Below, piece after piece: positions 30,901-45,240 of a DNA stretch of 64,000 bases. This DNA comes from Gorsachius magnificus. Its lineage: Eukaryota > Chordata > Aves > Pelecaniformes > Ardeidae. The translations under genes were made by a program, and so were the position numbers. The stretch spans positions 1,116,001-1,180,000 of the forward strand of contig CM067104.1 of the NCBI GenBank assembly GCA_034008185.1. The letters run 5' to 3'. The notes beneath the pieces were generated by a model, which worked only from the letters and a program-made list of their open reading frames with translations, searched no databases and was not told the origin of the DNA. Position 1 is the first letter of the stretch; each line of letters opens with the position of its first letter.

Positions 30901-33900
30901 CGAACGAAAGGGGACTGACAAGGCAGGAGAGCGTCCGTAACCGGCAACGATCTGCTGCCAGACAACAATACACATGGGTTGCTTTTTGGGTTTGTTTTTT
31001 TTTTTGCCCCCCCCCCAATCTTATAAAAGCTGCATTGACCGTGCGCTGCCAGAGCGCCTCATTTGGGCTCTGTAAATGCACTCTCGGCAGTAGCCAGCGC
31101 GCTCGATGGCGTTTTAATTTATTAACTGCTAGCCTAAAAGCTCAAGAAAATTGACACCTGGGCTGAGGAGAGGAAGCTGGGTTTGTCAGATTTTGTTCAT
31201 CGTCCTCAAAGCACACGCAGCAACGTGAAAGACCTTTTGTCCATAAATCTTCCAGCCTTAATAAAAAGGGCGAGAGCTAAAAAAAAAAAAAAAAAAAACC
31301 CCACCAAAAAAAAAAAAACAAACCAAACCCCAACCAACCCCCACAAAACCTGATACTACCATAAAAAAAAGAAAAAAATAGCGACTTGGAAGCCTCTGGC
31401 TTTCCTTTCCTCCTGATTAAATGCAGATCACAAGAGGTTTTTATGGGAGGTAGAGACGTTTTTCAGTGCATCTGGTCCCTGGTATTAATCTTGCAGTCAT
31501 GCTGTATTAATGTGCAGCGTTTTCAGAGCTGGCCTGGATTGAACGCCACATACCTGCTATGATGACTGAGTCAGTTCGAGCGGGGCCGAATTTCAATGTC
31601 ATCTCATGCTTGTGTTTATGAACCGCCAGGTGGTCCTCGTTTGTAAACCTCTGAAATGAAACAATTTAGAAAATGGTGAATAAATGCATTTTGTGTTTTA
31701 CGGGTACATCCTGCAAGCCGGGTGGGGGGAAGAGAGCCGCCCCGGAGAGCAACTGTAACGCAATCGCTGCTGAGCGTTAAGCAAAACCAGAGCGGGACAG
31801 ATTGTTTGAGAAGCGGTGTGTGAACACATTGCTCAAAATGAAAAAGCCATTACGGGGGGCTTCTGGGGAACGGGGGACAAATATTTTTAATAATCCCTTT
31901 TTTTTTTTTTCTTTTTTTTTTAAGCGGCGGGGATACACGGTGACTGCAAGCAATCTAGGAAATGCAAATCCGCCCCGCTCGGTAAGATGCGCCGCTTGTA
32001 TTGCTGGCTAACGAAGGGATGAATTAGGCGCTATTTAGGGGTCAGGCAACTTTTTTTGGATGGCGTGCAACAGAGCTGGCATCCGCCCGGCGATTCAGGC
32101 CGTGGTTTTATGGAGCAGGACGGAGGCGGCTGCCCAATATCCCTGTCCGGGGCTCTTTGCGACGGTCAAACCCGGAGTGGTGGTGGGGGGGGGGGATGCA
32201 TTTCACGTGCTGTAAAGATGCTCTCTGAAATTCCACCTGTGGGGCTCTTTGGCGTCACCTGGGGGGCCACCGTGGGAGAACGCAGGAAAAACCCCCCGGC
32301 TTTAGGGATGTGCTGGGTTGGGGGGAGGGGCTCGCTTCCACCCCGAGGCAGGGCTGGGTGCATGGGGGGCCAGCGTTGATACCCGGACAAAAGGGCAGCA
32401 TTGCCCGTTGCGGGGCTGCTTTGAATGGCTGCGCCAGCCCCAAGCGTCGAGACTGAGGAAAGAAGTGGGGGGGAGGAGAGGCAGGGATGGGGTTAAAGCA
32501 AATAATCATAAAGACCCGAGGATGGATTGCGCCTCTCGTAATAGACTGCGACAAACCGGGAGGCTGAGGGCATTGCACGGGCCGTACCGCAGGATTTTTA
32601 TGCATCCAGGAGCCGCGCAGCATCGGGTTGGCTCTTTCTAGAAAATTGCTGCTGCTGCAGCGAAGGATTTCTGCCCTTTTCCCCTTCTTTTTTTTCCTCT
32701 CTCTTTAAACCAACCCACAAACAAACCAACCCAACGCCACCTGTTTCGGCGAATTAGCTCAAGCGTGACACCCCGGGTTCACCCGCTCTTTCCGATGCTT
32801 ATTTACGACTCAATTTTTTTTAGCGAGCAAAGCTGCCTTTTCCAGGCTGGAAGCCACCTCGGCGCCTTCCCGGGAGCCGTGCGGCGGCGGTGGCGGGCGG
32901 GTGGGGGACACACACACACGTTAGGAGAGGCAAGGGACAGGACTGCCGAGACAAGGGGCGCATCCGCACACGTCCCATCAATCTTCCCCTTCGGTGCAAT
33001 AACAAGCGCATTATGCAAAGCATCCTTCTTCAAAGACGTTGCATCAGAAGGTGCTTTGGATGGCGACTCGTAACCGGGGCTCAGATTAAAAGAAATTAAG
33101 AGCTGGTGGGGGGTCTTAACACACTCGCAGGGAGAAAACCAAAGAGGTTTTTGCCTGCGTTAACTCCGGGCGCCACGCGCTCCGGCTTTCCCAGCCGATC
33201 CGGTCCCATAACTAAACCTTAAAGACAATTTCTCAACCGTTTTGCTAACGATCCACGTGTTCTTGGTTTCTTTCCTCCCCGCGCCTTCCAAACCCCTCAG
33301 CTCCGCTCCAGCCCAAATGTGACTCATTTCCAAACAGCCTTACAAATCTTTGGCAATGCCAAAACGGCACCGAACAAAGGAGAAGCGAGCGAACGGCCGC
33401 CGGGTTGGTATTTTTTTTTTTTTGGACGAGGGAGACAAAATTTGCAGCATCGTTTTGCATCGCACCATAAAGCGCTGGTGGAAGGGGTGTGTGTGGGGGG
33501 GGGAAACGAGGGAGAAAGGGTTGGGTACCGCCACTTTGTCATATTTCTGGCCCAAAACCACCCTGGCTTTTAACGTACTCAGCTGCCAACCCCGCTCGCC
33601 CCTCGCGACGCGGTGACGAGCCGTTAGCGGAGGAAAATAGGTGGGTTACAGTAAGCGAAGAAAAATAAATCAGGGGTTTTTTTGTGAGGACAGAGGAGCA
33701 GCCGGTTTCAGCTGAATATTTAGCAGGCAGGCGGCCGCTGCTCCAGCGGTGACTCAAAATACTAAACACGCAGACAGGGGGGGGAAAAAAGGAAAAGGAA
33801 GAAAATTCCCAATTCTCCCACTCCGCTTTGTACTGGGTAAAGAAATGGGAGGTTTTTAGGTCAATGAGGGAAGCAGCAAGAGGATGAAGTAGGGAATGGG

Positions 33901-36900
33901 GTGACATTTCCCTGCCCTCCATGAACCGGGAACGGTTCAGCCCGGCCTCGGTAACTCTGAATTTATTTTAATCTTTCATTTTGCTCCATTGCAGGATTTT
34001 TTTTTATTTTTTTTTTTTACTTTTTTTTTTTTTTTTTTCCTAGGGCAATTTTCCTGCTTTCGGTGCGCGTTACAGCTCTATTTAACATCTTTATGTGGTC
34101 TCACTAGCTCGGGAGCTCTCTCTTTCTCTGCACAGAAATGCTCACAGACACAATATATCTTTCCACATACATTTCCAAACGCTGAAACCTAGAGGCTGAG
34201 TCTGGCACTTCAGTTCTAAATCATGTCATTTTACACAGAGAAGAAAGCAGGGGGGGAGAAAGGGGGAAGAGTGGGGGGGGGGGGGGAAAAATCGAATGAG
34301 TTAAAGCCACAGCACTGCCTTTAATATTTAATCTCCTTCCATCAGCAGCTGACATATAGCAGTGTTATTTCAGCCTGCTATTTTGCGGGTGTCTGAATTA
34401 AAAAAGAAGATGTAGCCTGTAAACTCTTTGGGGCAAGGGACAGGCGCGGGGATAACGCCGCCGCCTCCGCGCTGCCAATCGGCCCCGAAAGCGCCGGCGA
34501 CCCTTCACGCCGCAACGGCGAAGGGCTGGGGAAAATCAGAGTTTAAACACCGCGCGCGCAGCCCCGATTTCTGCTCGTCTCTCCCCCCGCGATGCCCCTA
34601 CGGCTGCTTTTTGCGCAGGGGATGGAGCGGGAAGATTGCATTTGGGGTTTGGGTAAACACGGGGCTGGGTTTATTTACCCCAGAGACAGGAGCAGCTTTT
34701 TGGAGAAAACAGATTTGAGGCGGACTAAGGCTGGCCAAGTCTGCATTCTTTACTCAACAAGCTGTGACAGCTCGATGAATAAATGTGCTCATTTAAAAAA
34801 ATCTTTATTTAATAGGACACAATACTTCCAGCTGGACCAACGCGCCATCTCCATTAGAGGAAGAGCCAGAGAATAAATGCAGTAGGCTGAAGCCTGGACC
34901 TTTAGGCAGAAGGAGGTTTTTTTCCACCGGTTTAATAAGCACAACATGAAAAACAGGAGGTTGCTCAGGGTTTTTCCCTTGCTTTTGTAAAGCCTACAAC
35001 TGTGTTTGATGCACAAGGAGGGAGGGTCAGGTGAGTGCTGAACCCACCGCATCCAACCCTCCGGCTGTGCAGGAGCCCAGGCGCTCGCTGGCTCTCCCAG
35101 CAGCACCAGCACACAAACTGCACGGCTGTTTTTTACCCTCGACAGTAATTTTCAGAGAACATAAACACCGGCTGCGCACCGAGCCAGTCACCTGGCCAAA
35201 ACTGAGTTTTCATATAGACCGCAACATATATGTAAGGCTGCAACAGCACAAACTGTTCTACACGCTGGTAAAAAGGAGGCTTTACCTTGCTGAAAGCACG
35301 AGCCCTGGTACAGCCTCACCAGACCTGAAAGGGGTGAGGAGCCAAACCTGCCTCCATCAAGCTCATCACACGGCTGAATTAATAAGCTGTCATTAATACG
35401 GGGAAGCCGAAACGCTGCTCCGACCTTAACTCCAGCACAGGGGTGTGTTATTCTGCCCGCGGACACCACGGTACTGCCGTGACATGGTTGAAACACCTGG
35501 ATACCAGGGGAAACAAAAGAAAGCAGCACGTGTCTTGTGACTGCAGCGCTAGCGGTAAACGACCGCACTGAGCGCTCCAGCGTGGATAAGCTGAGCTCAA
35601 AGTCACCGACTTTAAAAGGAGCCCCAACAGGTTTCACTTCCAAAGTCCATCCGGTTGTTGCGATGCCCTACAGCAAAGGGATCGCAGTGGGATCAGCCCA
35701 GGATGAGGGCTGGGGGATGTCCTGGGGTCTGCCTTCCTCTCCTGGCACCGCCTCGGGTGAGGGGCACCTACCTCCTTCATTTGGGGACCTCCCGGCGGGT
35801 AGGACACCCATGTGAGCCGGGAGACGGCAGCGTGCGGAGAGCAGGGCCAACACCACGGGGAGATGCTGGACCTCCTGCGTGCATCCCAGCCCACCCAGCA
35901 GCCGACGCAGCACATCCTTCCCCGCGCTTCCCGGCTGCGGCAGACCCGCTGCCTACGCCCCATCCATACATCTCGCCGTGACAGGGCTCAGATGGATTTC
36001 TAGCCACGTGGCAGGCTGGATAGATATTCCCTGTTCACTCGGCACAACTGCAGAGGTAACTAATGCAGGGTCACGGATGCCCCCAAGGGCTGGGTGCCCA
36101 AAGGTTAGCTGTTACGGCTGTGAGTGATGTGACCCCCCAGTTCTCGTGCAGATCTGGGCTCCATCTCACCCATTTCCCATCTGAGCAATGACAACGATAA
36201 TTCCCTCCCTTGCAGAGAGGCTGTAAGGATTAATTCGCTAATGTGCATAAAGTGCCCCGATACTGGAGTGATTCATAGATTTTAAAGGCCGGGGGGACCA
36301 TTACAATTATCTGCCCAGGACCACGTGAATCCCCAGATGGGCCCATTTCCATAGGAAAGGAGGTGTCACGAGGCAACGAGGAGGTAACGCCGCAAAGACT
36401 TGTTGGTTTGAAAAAATGCAACAATAGCATGGCCAGGTTGTCTTATTTTTACACTTACGAGAGACGACGCGCAAAGATTTCGGACCTTTTTCCTCTTGGA
36501 GGGCTCCCCATAAAGCGGTGCTCACCGGGCCAGGTTTCCCAAAGAGCTCGGAGCCCAGTTGCTCCCCACTGGAAAGCTCGTGGCTACGTTTTCAAAAGCA
36601 GCCAAGGCATCGGGTCCGTGCAGCTGGTTACCGAGCGCTTCTGGAAAGCTGGTTTCAGTGGCAGCATCCTTCCGCTAGAGGAGGGAAGAGACAGCACCTC
36701 CGCGAGCCTGAAGGAGGATAAATGAGAAGAAGAGTGAAGGTTTATGAGTGCTCAGCTCAAGAACAAAAAAAAAAAAAACCCACAAAAAACCCACAAACCA
36801 CCCACGCGGATCGTGTATTGCACGTATAGGTATTCAACGAGAGCTCTGCCGCTCCTGCTCGAGCACAAAGCCTTTTGCAGGAGGGGGAGCGGCTGCTTGG

Positions 36901-39900
36901 TGGGCTGCGAGCGCAGCGCAGGCTTTATACCGAGAACGCCCCTGAGCCAAGGTCATTTCCCCCCAGCCTGCGCGGGGGAGAAACTAAAACCCGAAAGAGG
37001 GGCGAGAGGTAATCTCCATGGCCGCGCCAGCGGGAGGACCTCAGCTCAGCGTCCACTTCAGGGCTTTGCTTTGTCGCTGCCGCAGCGGGGCCGTTTCTTA
37101 CATTGCAGCAGGATGCTCGTCTGCAAAACGTTCGGGCATTAAGTGCCCGGCGCCCTTCCCAAGTTGGAGGCAGCAGAAAAAGGTTCTTTCTACTCACTCA
37201 GGTCCTGTGAAAATCAGAAAGGCCACAGCCAGAGCAATCACTTTGGAGAGGAGCGGGCTCAGATGCATTTTGTGCAATGCCCCCCTGCAGCTCCCTTTCA
37301 CCCCACTAAAACTGCATTGAGATTAAACCTCAAAATGTTATTTTTGGCTCAGGGAACTCCAGGACGCATGTGGCTATACCTTTTACTTTAAAAATCCGCT
37401 TACATCCTGCCCTGTGATTAATTCACGTTCCATTCCTTGACTTAAAAGAGAAGAATAAGAATCAGAAACTTCAGCCTGTTCACAGGCAGAATTTGGTGCT
37501 GGCATTAGGAAGCCACGACCAAACAGCCAAAAGCCCTTTAACAAGCACGTTGTTCGGGATGAACGTTGTGCAAACCACAAAAATTTGCCTTTTTTTTTTT
37601 TTTTTTTCCCCTCAGAGAGAACCATCTGCCTTCAGGTTTTGTTTTTCTGAGGGACTGGGTGTTTTGGTTTTAAGCTAGTTATCACAGATCGGCGCTGCAC
37701 AGCGGCATCTTCTCTGTCTTCTAATCTGCCCTCTAAATGCAGAGGGCTCCACACCAGGCTTCTCCCATCTCCAGCGAGCCAAAGGGAGAGCAGCAGCAAG
37801 GTCAAGATGCCGACGGGTGACACAGGACGCTTTGCTTTCCCTGAATCAGCACCTGGCAGGTGACAGAAGACCTCTGGTTTTTTATAAAGCAGCGAAGACC
37901 AGGCTGGAGGGAGTGGATTTTTATGGGCAGTTCAGTATTTGGCTCCTACCAAATCCCTGGCAATTAGTGCTGAGATACTCAGGTTGCTCCACAAACTTCC
38001 CTGCAATTTAAACAAAGAGTTAACCAGGTTCTGGAGCCCGTCCCATCCCGTTCCTCCTTGGCCAGAAGGGCAGAGCATTTAACTCGGAGTAGGTAAATAA
38101 TTTAATTTACATTTCTATAGCTTCACTTATCCCAGAGGGCTTCTCATACACATGCCCCTCCACTGAAATGCAGGTGTTTCAGCAGGGGGGAAGGCAGCAA
38201 CCATCTGGCCTACAGCACACCATGTAGCGGTGAGGAGGGAAGCATTCGGCCAAGGACATACGGGGCAAACTCTTTAATAAACTCTGTATTCAAGTTGTTG
38301 GGTTTGGGTTTTGTTTTTTTTTTTTCAATTTTAATAAAGCTCCTATGGTAGCCATAGCTTCTCCTTCACCTCCAGCGCACCTGAGTTGAGCATCAGCACA
38401 TCTGGGTGCAGCCAAAAACAACTGCCAGCCCTCCGAAGCGGCCAGCACGCGACCTGCTCAGCCAGGACAGCATTCATCCCAGCTGGATTTAACCTGGCTC
38501 AGACACCGGGTGCTTTAGCTATCAAACCCAAGCCTCCAGCTACCGGGGAATTTCTCTGCAGCACATCGAAGGACCATGAGCTCGCCTTTTAGAACAGGGC
38601 ACGTGTAGAAAAATAGCAGATGGTTGAGGCGGTTTATGGAGCACCTGGGAAGAAAGCAGCCCCTTGTTTTGCCCAGAGTACCCCCCCTTGGTCCCACAGA
38701 CAAGGAGCCCTCAGTGCCTCATAGGCACAGCTCCTCCGGGATGGCTGCTGGAATTACAGCCCAAACCCTGGGATGCAAACCTAAGCTGGGAAGATCAGGC
38801 TGCTTGATCTCCAACGGGTCTCCACTACGTGAGAGCAGGCAGGATTTTTTTAAGGCACCGCCACCCTCCTCCTCTGCTCGAGTGATGCTCGAGGGGAACG
38901 GACACCTCGAGGAGTCGGTCCGCTCCTCCCGAGCTCTCTGTCCGCAGGCATCGGCTGCTCCATCCCCGTCGGCAGCAGATCTCTGCAGCCAGACACGGAC
39001 ACGAGCGATGCGGAGACCTGCCCGCCAGTCCCACCGAGCCTGCGGCGCTCGGCTAGAACCCGGCACTGCAATAATTATTTACTTCCACACGGTGGAGCAT
39101 TTTTAGCCTTCTTTCGATAAAAGTGAAGGTTATTAAAATACATGTATTAATTACTGCTGCCACATAACTTAAGAGGAGAGGCACAGCGGTAATTAACGGA
39201 GGTGAGCGAGGGGGTGGAGTTGCAGAGCGTCAGCGACTCCACAGCTTGTGCCTATGGATACGCGCCTGCCCCATGGGAACCCCCAGATCGCTCCAGTGTG
39301 GATGTGAATCATTATTACGTCCCCAGCTCGAATCCCAGCAGCACCACAGGTTTTCAGTGTGACCTTGGGCAAGCCATCAATTCTTCCCCTACCTACCCAG
39401 ACAGAGCAAATAAAAAAGGAAAAGGCACCATACTTCACGAGGGCGTTAGGAGAGGAAGCCGACCGCGCATGCAAGTACCAGGAGCCATGTGAGAAGCACT
39501 GCAGGGGGGGGGGGAAAAAAAAAAAAAAAAAAAAAAAAATTAACAAAGGCAATTACAGCTGTGTTTCCCTAACCGTATTTCAAACGCGGGCGCTCGGTGA
39601 TTCATTAGGAGCTCAGCATCTCTTCCCGTCACAAGAGCTGGGGAATAGAGAGCAAGGAAAACGGGCAGAGGCACGGCGGAGGGCAGGGAGCTCGGGCGAA
39701 GTGGAATTCCTGCCCTGCCCTACCTGCGCAGCTTCGGAAGTTATGTGGCATTGAGGGAGGAAAGGGGCGAGTTATGCAGCCGTGCTGTTGCGTTATTTGG
39801 GGGGCCCTGCCCTCGTGCAACGCGGAGGAAGAATCGTGAGCCCCTGTTGCTGGTGGTAGAGAAGAAAGGGTAAAAAAAAAAAAAAAAAACCCCCAAAAAA

Positions 39901-42900
39901 AAAAAGACACACACATCCTCCCTCCAAGACTTCAGATCTACCACAGAAACCCAATCTGGGCTTCTGCCTTCCCCTGCAAGCCTCTGCTGTTTACTAAATG
40001 AGTCACCCTTCCTGCCTTGAACGCTCGACAGCTCCTGAATGAATAATCTGGGAGCAAAGACTTTCTCGGCAAACAAACAGCATCGGCAGCAAGTCCCGGG
40101 CGACGCATGCACGCGAGAGATAATTTAGAGAGTGAAAAGAAAAGAATAACAGGAAACTCCTTCTCCGCATACCCCGAGAAACAAGAATGTATGTGTAAAA
40201 ATAATTAAATCTGAACTGGAGTCGATTAATTTGTCTACGGGGCTGAGGATTTGTGCTTTGGGAGGCTGCACGGGGATCTTAAAAAGTCTCTGGACGGTGG
40301 CCAAGTCTGTCAATACCGCACGGGCGAGGAAAGGCTTTGGCAGCAGGTGCCGGAGCACACGCAGCTCCGGCAGCGCCGTGGTACAAGCCACTCCAGCTTC
40401 CCTGCTCCCTGCCAAGCCATACATCGCAGCCGAGTGCTCGGCCTCGGTGGAAAACGCAGCCCTTAAGCCCGGGGTGACAACGGGGAGTCTTGCAGCCTTG
40501 CACGTCCCCTGCACCTCCACCAGCAAGGCAGCGCTATCGGTACCGGGGAGGCGAGCTGAGAAATGGGAGGTAAAGGGAAAAGCGAGTGGTTTAGAGCCAG
40601 CAGAACTGAGGCGAAACCAGGGCTCGGACGTCTCCCTCGGACCTGAGATACCCAAGGCAGCTGCGTCGGAGCAAGGGTCTGCAGTCGGGTCCTTGAGCAG
40701 CCGGACAACGCTGCAGGGAGCTGCCGTGCCCACGCGCGGGACGGTGCGATCTCCCTTTCTGTACTTACCCCGGGAAGAGCATAAGAGAAAGCTGTGCTGG
40801 GAAAGCAGGGCTCCAGCAGCGGACTCTGCTCCGGACAGCCGGTCCCTCAACTCCAATCCAACCCCCTTACGGTCGTTTCCAAAGCAAATTGTCCGCCGAG
40901 GGAACGGCGGTTAAATTTGGTCTCATCCGAGAGGTTTGGTGGTTGTCCTCTCGGAAGACGCCTTGCACCAAGGACTAACACGATCCTCCCTGCTGCACTA
41001 TTGTTTCAGGGCTACGAGAAAACCGATCCTAAAAAAAAAAAAAAAAGTTAGCTCCAATGGAAAAAAGCACTCATTGTGCCAGTATGCTGCAGCTTGAAAA
41101 AGTCGACGTGACTCAGCCTTGACCTTTGAACAACACTACAATTAGAAAAAGGATGCCACGGTCCCCATTCAGTTTTTTAACGCACTGGAAGGTTGATTTC
41201 CTTCAATTCATTTGCAATATTGGGTACGCGCTGACCCGTTCATGGCCTGAGAGCCTCTCCTTATTGCCTGAAGGGGTGGATTTTGTGGATCTGAGCTAGG
41301 ATCTCTTCTGGGGAAGCTCCAACAGGCACAGTCTGGAGAGGGCATCACGTTAAACGAAGACAGAATTCAAAAGGCTTGGGGTTTTTCCCCTTTCACGTTG
41401 GCATTTGCTGTAAGGAAGCACAGACCCATGTAACTGGAGGTGCGCGGGCACGACTTCAATGCACTCACGCGGTCTAAAAACGGGGAGGATAATTACGGAG
41501 GGTGGTAAACGGGGCATCATCAAGTGGAAAGGGACAAAACGCAGGAGGCAGATGGAGATTTATGGGTCCTTGGCCACTTTGAGAAGCCAGTGGGGCATTT
41601 TGGAAACAAGCCGTAGAAATAAGAGGAGTCTGGCATTGCACCCCTTCCATCCATCCCTACTTACGGAGCTCCCAGGTCTTACTGGAGGGCATGATTTCCC
41701 CCCAGGACTAACCCATTCTGTAACTCCCTTCATCTTCTTTATTCCAAGGAGCCCTTAAAGCACAAACCGCTTTCCAGCGCCAACCTCACCACTTACAAAA
41801 CCGCATCTTTGCGCCTCTCCACACCTTTCTCCCAGAGATTTTGGCCAACCTGCAGAGCCCCTTCGCTCTTTTTCTACCCTTGCTTTCCAGACACAGACTC
41901 AAAAAATCAGTCCTGCATTTTATATAGCCCATGACTGCCCGTGATAAGTTGTCAGATGTCAGCGCACCGCAGTAATTAAGCTTTTAAAAGGAGATAGGCA
42001 GCAGCAGGAAAAAAAAATGCCGGGCGTTTGACTATTTTTGCCTCTTGGAAGAGCCACCTGTTTTATCGTAACAGGTAGATTTATGGGCATATTAACGCGG
42101 CGCTGCTGCTCCCACCCTGATGAGGTTCTCAGTGACCCTCTTCTCTCTCGAGATTTATGATTGCTCGGAGCAGACTATTGCAGAGGGGTCTAACTCCAAG
42201 CTCTCTGCCTGACTCCATCCTGCACCCAGAATGCCAGGAGATCTCCCGCACCGAGGATCTGGAGCCTTCCCCCCACCCCCCGAAATCATCCGTGACCATT
42301 GCGCAACCGCACCGTCTTTCAAAAGGTGCCAAGTTTGTTTGTTTTTTTTTTTCCCCCAGCAAGTCAGGTCAGGTTTACGGGGAAGCAAGTCTTGCTCTTC
42401 TCACGTTCGTTTCCAAACGCCTGGCAACGCCGCCATTGCAGGAGCTCACGCAGGGGAGGTTTCAGCCGTCTACACAACAGGATTACGTTCGAGGAGTGCA
42501 TTAACGCGCTCCCAGCTCTCCGGTGCTTGTCTGTCTACTTAGTGACCCGACAAAATCCCCAGCAAAAGCCTTTCTGCATCTGAAGCGGACTCCCCAGCTG
42601 CAATTTGCACCAGCCCAGGGCTCTCGCTCGCTTCTAATTGCCTCCTTAGCTGCTCCTGGCTAATGGTAAACCCTTTTAACATTACTTTCCACCTGCAGCC
42701 CTTAATAAAAATTAAGTGGATAAACTCTTAAGTGCAAGAAAAATCAGACGAGAGAGAGCCAAGCATAAAGCAAGCAGCTTTCCCATAAGCTTTCCCCCGC
42801 CTTGTTTGATCTACAGCCCTCCTCCCCAGCCCCGTCTGTGCTCCCGGTCTCGCAAGGAGAGATTACCCCCGCTGAGGTGCCAACTGGGTGATGATTCAGC

Positions 42901-44401
42901 GATGTAGAAATATACAGCTGAGGTCACCAAAATCGCTTTACTCGCATCCTTAGGGTCTTAACAATTTTTCCGCTGCCGTTATGGGCTGCAGATAATAAAA
43001 TTTCACATGCAGTCAAAGCAAAATGCATTTAAATTTTCTTCTCAAGCTTACAAATGTTTGAGGTTTATAGCAAACATCACACAAGCCTCTTAAAAGGGAG
43101 ACAAGCTAACACAGCAATTGCAAATTGGTTTTAATACCTAAAACGTGTGCAGGAAACACCTCCCCCAGCCACAGAAACAAAAGCTTGGATGAATACCCCA
43201 GCGAGGAGGGGAATTAGAAGATTTTTACAAGTGCGGAAGCCAGAATTAAGATGTCGAGAGCGACGCCGTGCCACGAAGAGCTCACACCTGTAATCCTCAG
43301 CGCTGCGGGTACCTGGTAACGCAGCGCAGAGTGACTCTGCAGATGCCTGGGGTAGCAGAAGCGGTGGGGAAGGCAGGAGCCTCCTAACAAAAAAAAGCAA
43401 AGCAAAGAGCCAGCGAGACACAGGCGAGCAAGACATCCGTGGAGTGATCTGCTCCTTACTTTTAAGTCTAGCTCAGATTGCTTAAAATCCGGTCCTTTGA
43501 ATATTTATTCTTATAAATGAGCTTTTTTGAGACCGAACCGCTCGCCTCCCTGTCTGAAGCCCAGATTAAGGGGGTTTATGTGGATAAACACGACAAGCGA
43601 CGCTGTGAATTCCTGACAATTATTCCGGTGACCATAAAACCCCTCCCCATCTATCCCCCAAAATAACCCCCGCTTCTCTGCCTAAAAGCAGCGACTGACA
43701 CAACTACACAAGACACATTTACCATTTATAAATAACCTGAAGAAGTTGAGAAGCCAAAAATCTTTTAACTGCCCCAGAGACAGACGGATTCAACATTTTG
43801 CAAGAACTTCATTTTATGAAATGGTTTAATTTAGCAGGCTTTACTGCTGAGATTAATTTATAGCTTGTTTTGCACCGCTGCAAAACTCTCCCACCCCATC
43901 CCCTATACACACACAATTCTTTATTGTCTAGATGTTTACTCTCAGGGGGAATTTTAAGACTTTAATGTTTTTATTGTTTTAATCCGGCATATAAAAAAAT
44001 TATTTGAGCAAAACAGCTGGTACAAGTGCTTGGGAAGTGGTGGTGCAGTTTCTCAGCTTGCATCATTAAGCAGGTGTTAAATAAACACGATGCCACGCTC
44101 CTCCCGAGGTTTACCACGGCAGGAGATTTGCAGGGGATCTTTTAAGAACGGCAGGGATGTTACCGAGCTGACAAGCTCAGCCTCTCCAGCACCGACCTTT
44201 GCTTTTTCTGCCAACACACCCAGGACCTGCTTTAGCCTAAATTCCTCCAGACAGTACCACTAACCCAGGGAAGGGGTGAACCATGGCAAAGGAACAAAAT
44301 CCCCGCTTGCTACCTTCTGTACACAAAGGGGATTTCTGCAGGTTGGCCACGTGCCCCCTTCTTTACGCACAGAGAAAAAAAAAAAAAAAAGCCCAAAAGG
44401 T

Positions 44402-44441
<40 letters not shown>

Positions 44442-45208
44442 TTCTGGCACGCACACGCCGGTCCTTTGTGTGGCTACAGCATGGCAACCCCCCAGCGGCA
44501 GGATAACGCAGTGTTTGCCCAGCGAATCCATCAGTCTTTTCCAAACCTCACGTTTCCTCCCGCGTCAAAAGAGCTACTAGAAAGAAATGTATTTTTTGTG
44601 AGCTTTGACACCTCAACCCAAGAACTGACTCTTTAAGGAAGGTTCTCAGGCAAAGCAGCAACCACCAAGGGGAGAGAAGCGTTAGCCAAAAACCCCCTAC
44701 AGCTTAAAAAAAAAAAAAAAAAAGCAGGACTAGAAATCACTTCTATGAATAGCTCCGCTTTCCTTCTCAGATCTCACGTGAAATCTCTAGAAAGGACCCG
44801 AGATGTTATGGCTTAAAGGGTTTTTTCCCCACCCTGCTCTCCAGCAATGAGATGCTCGGGGTTTTCCTCCCCACCAACTGCATAAGGACACGGCATCTCT
44901 CGCTCGCTTGTGCTCCGGCATCGCCGCTACCGCCGCCGCCACGGCTGGGGAGAGCCGCATCGATCGCCCGACGCGTTGCTCTGCGCCAGCGGCCGCGCCA
45001 ACCCGGCTGCCGCAGAGGGGCGGAGCGGCCTCCGCCATCCAACAATGCCCAGCTCCGGCCTGGCAAGCATCCTTGGGAGAAAAAGAGAGGATTTTAGCTG
45101 CCTTTCCAATTACCAAGAGCCATCTCTAGCTGCCTCCTCGTGTCTTTGCGAAGCTCAGTTGTGCCTTTCTGGGATTAAAGAACTGAACAGGGGAAGCGGG
45201 GCTCATGG

Positions 45209-45240
<32 letters not shown>

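Noticed and set aside
44276..44640. Frames with long Lys or Phe runs
   Set aside because: Translations of A and T homopolymers.
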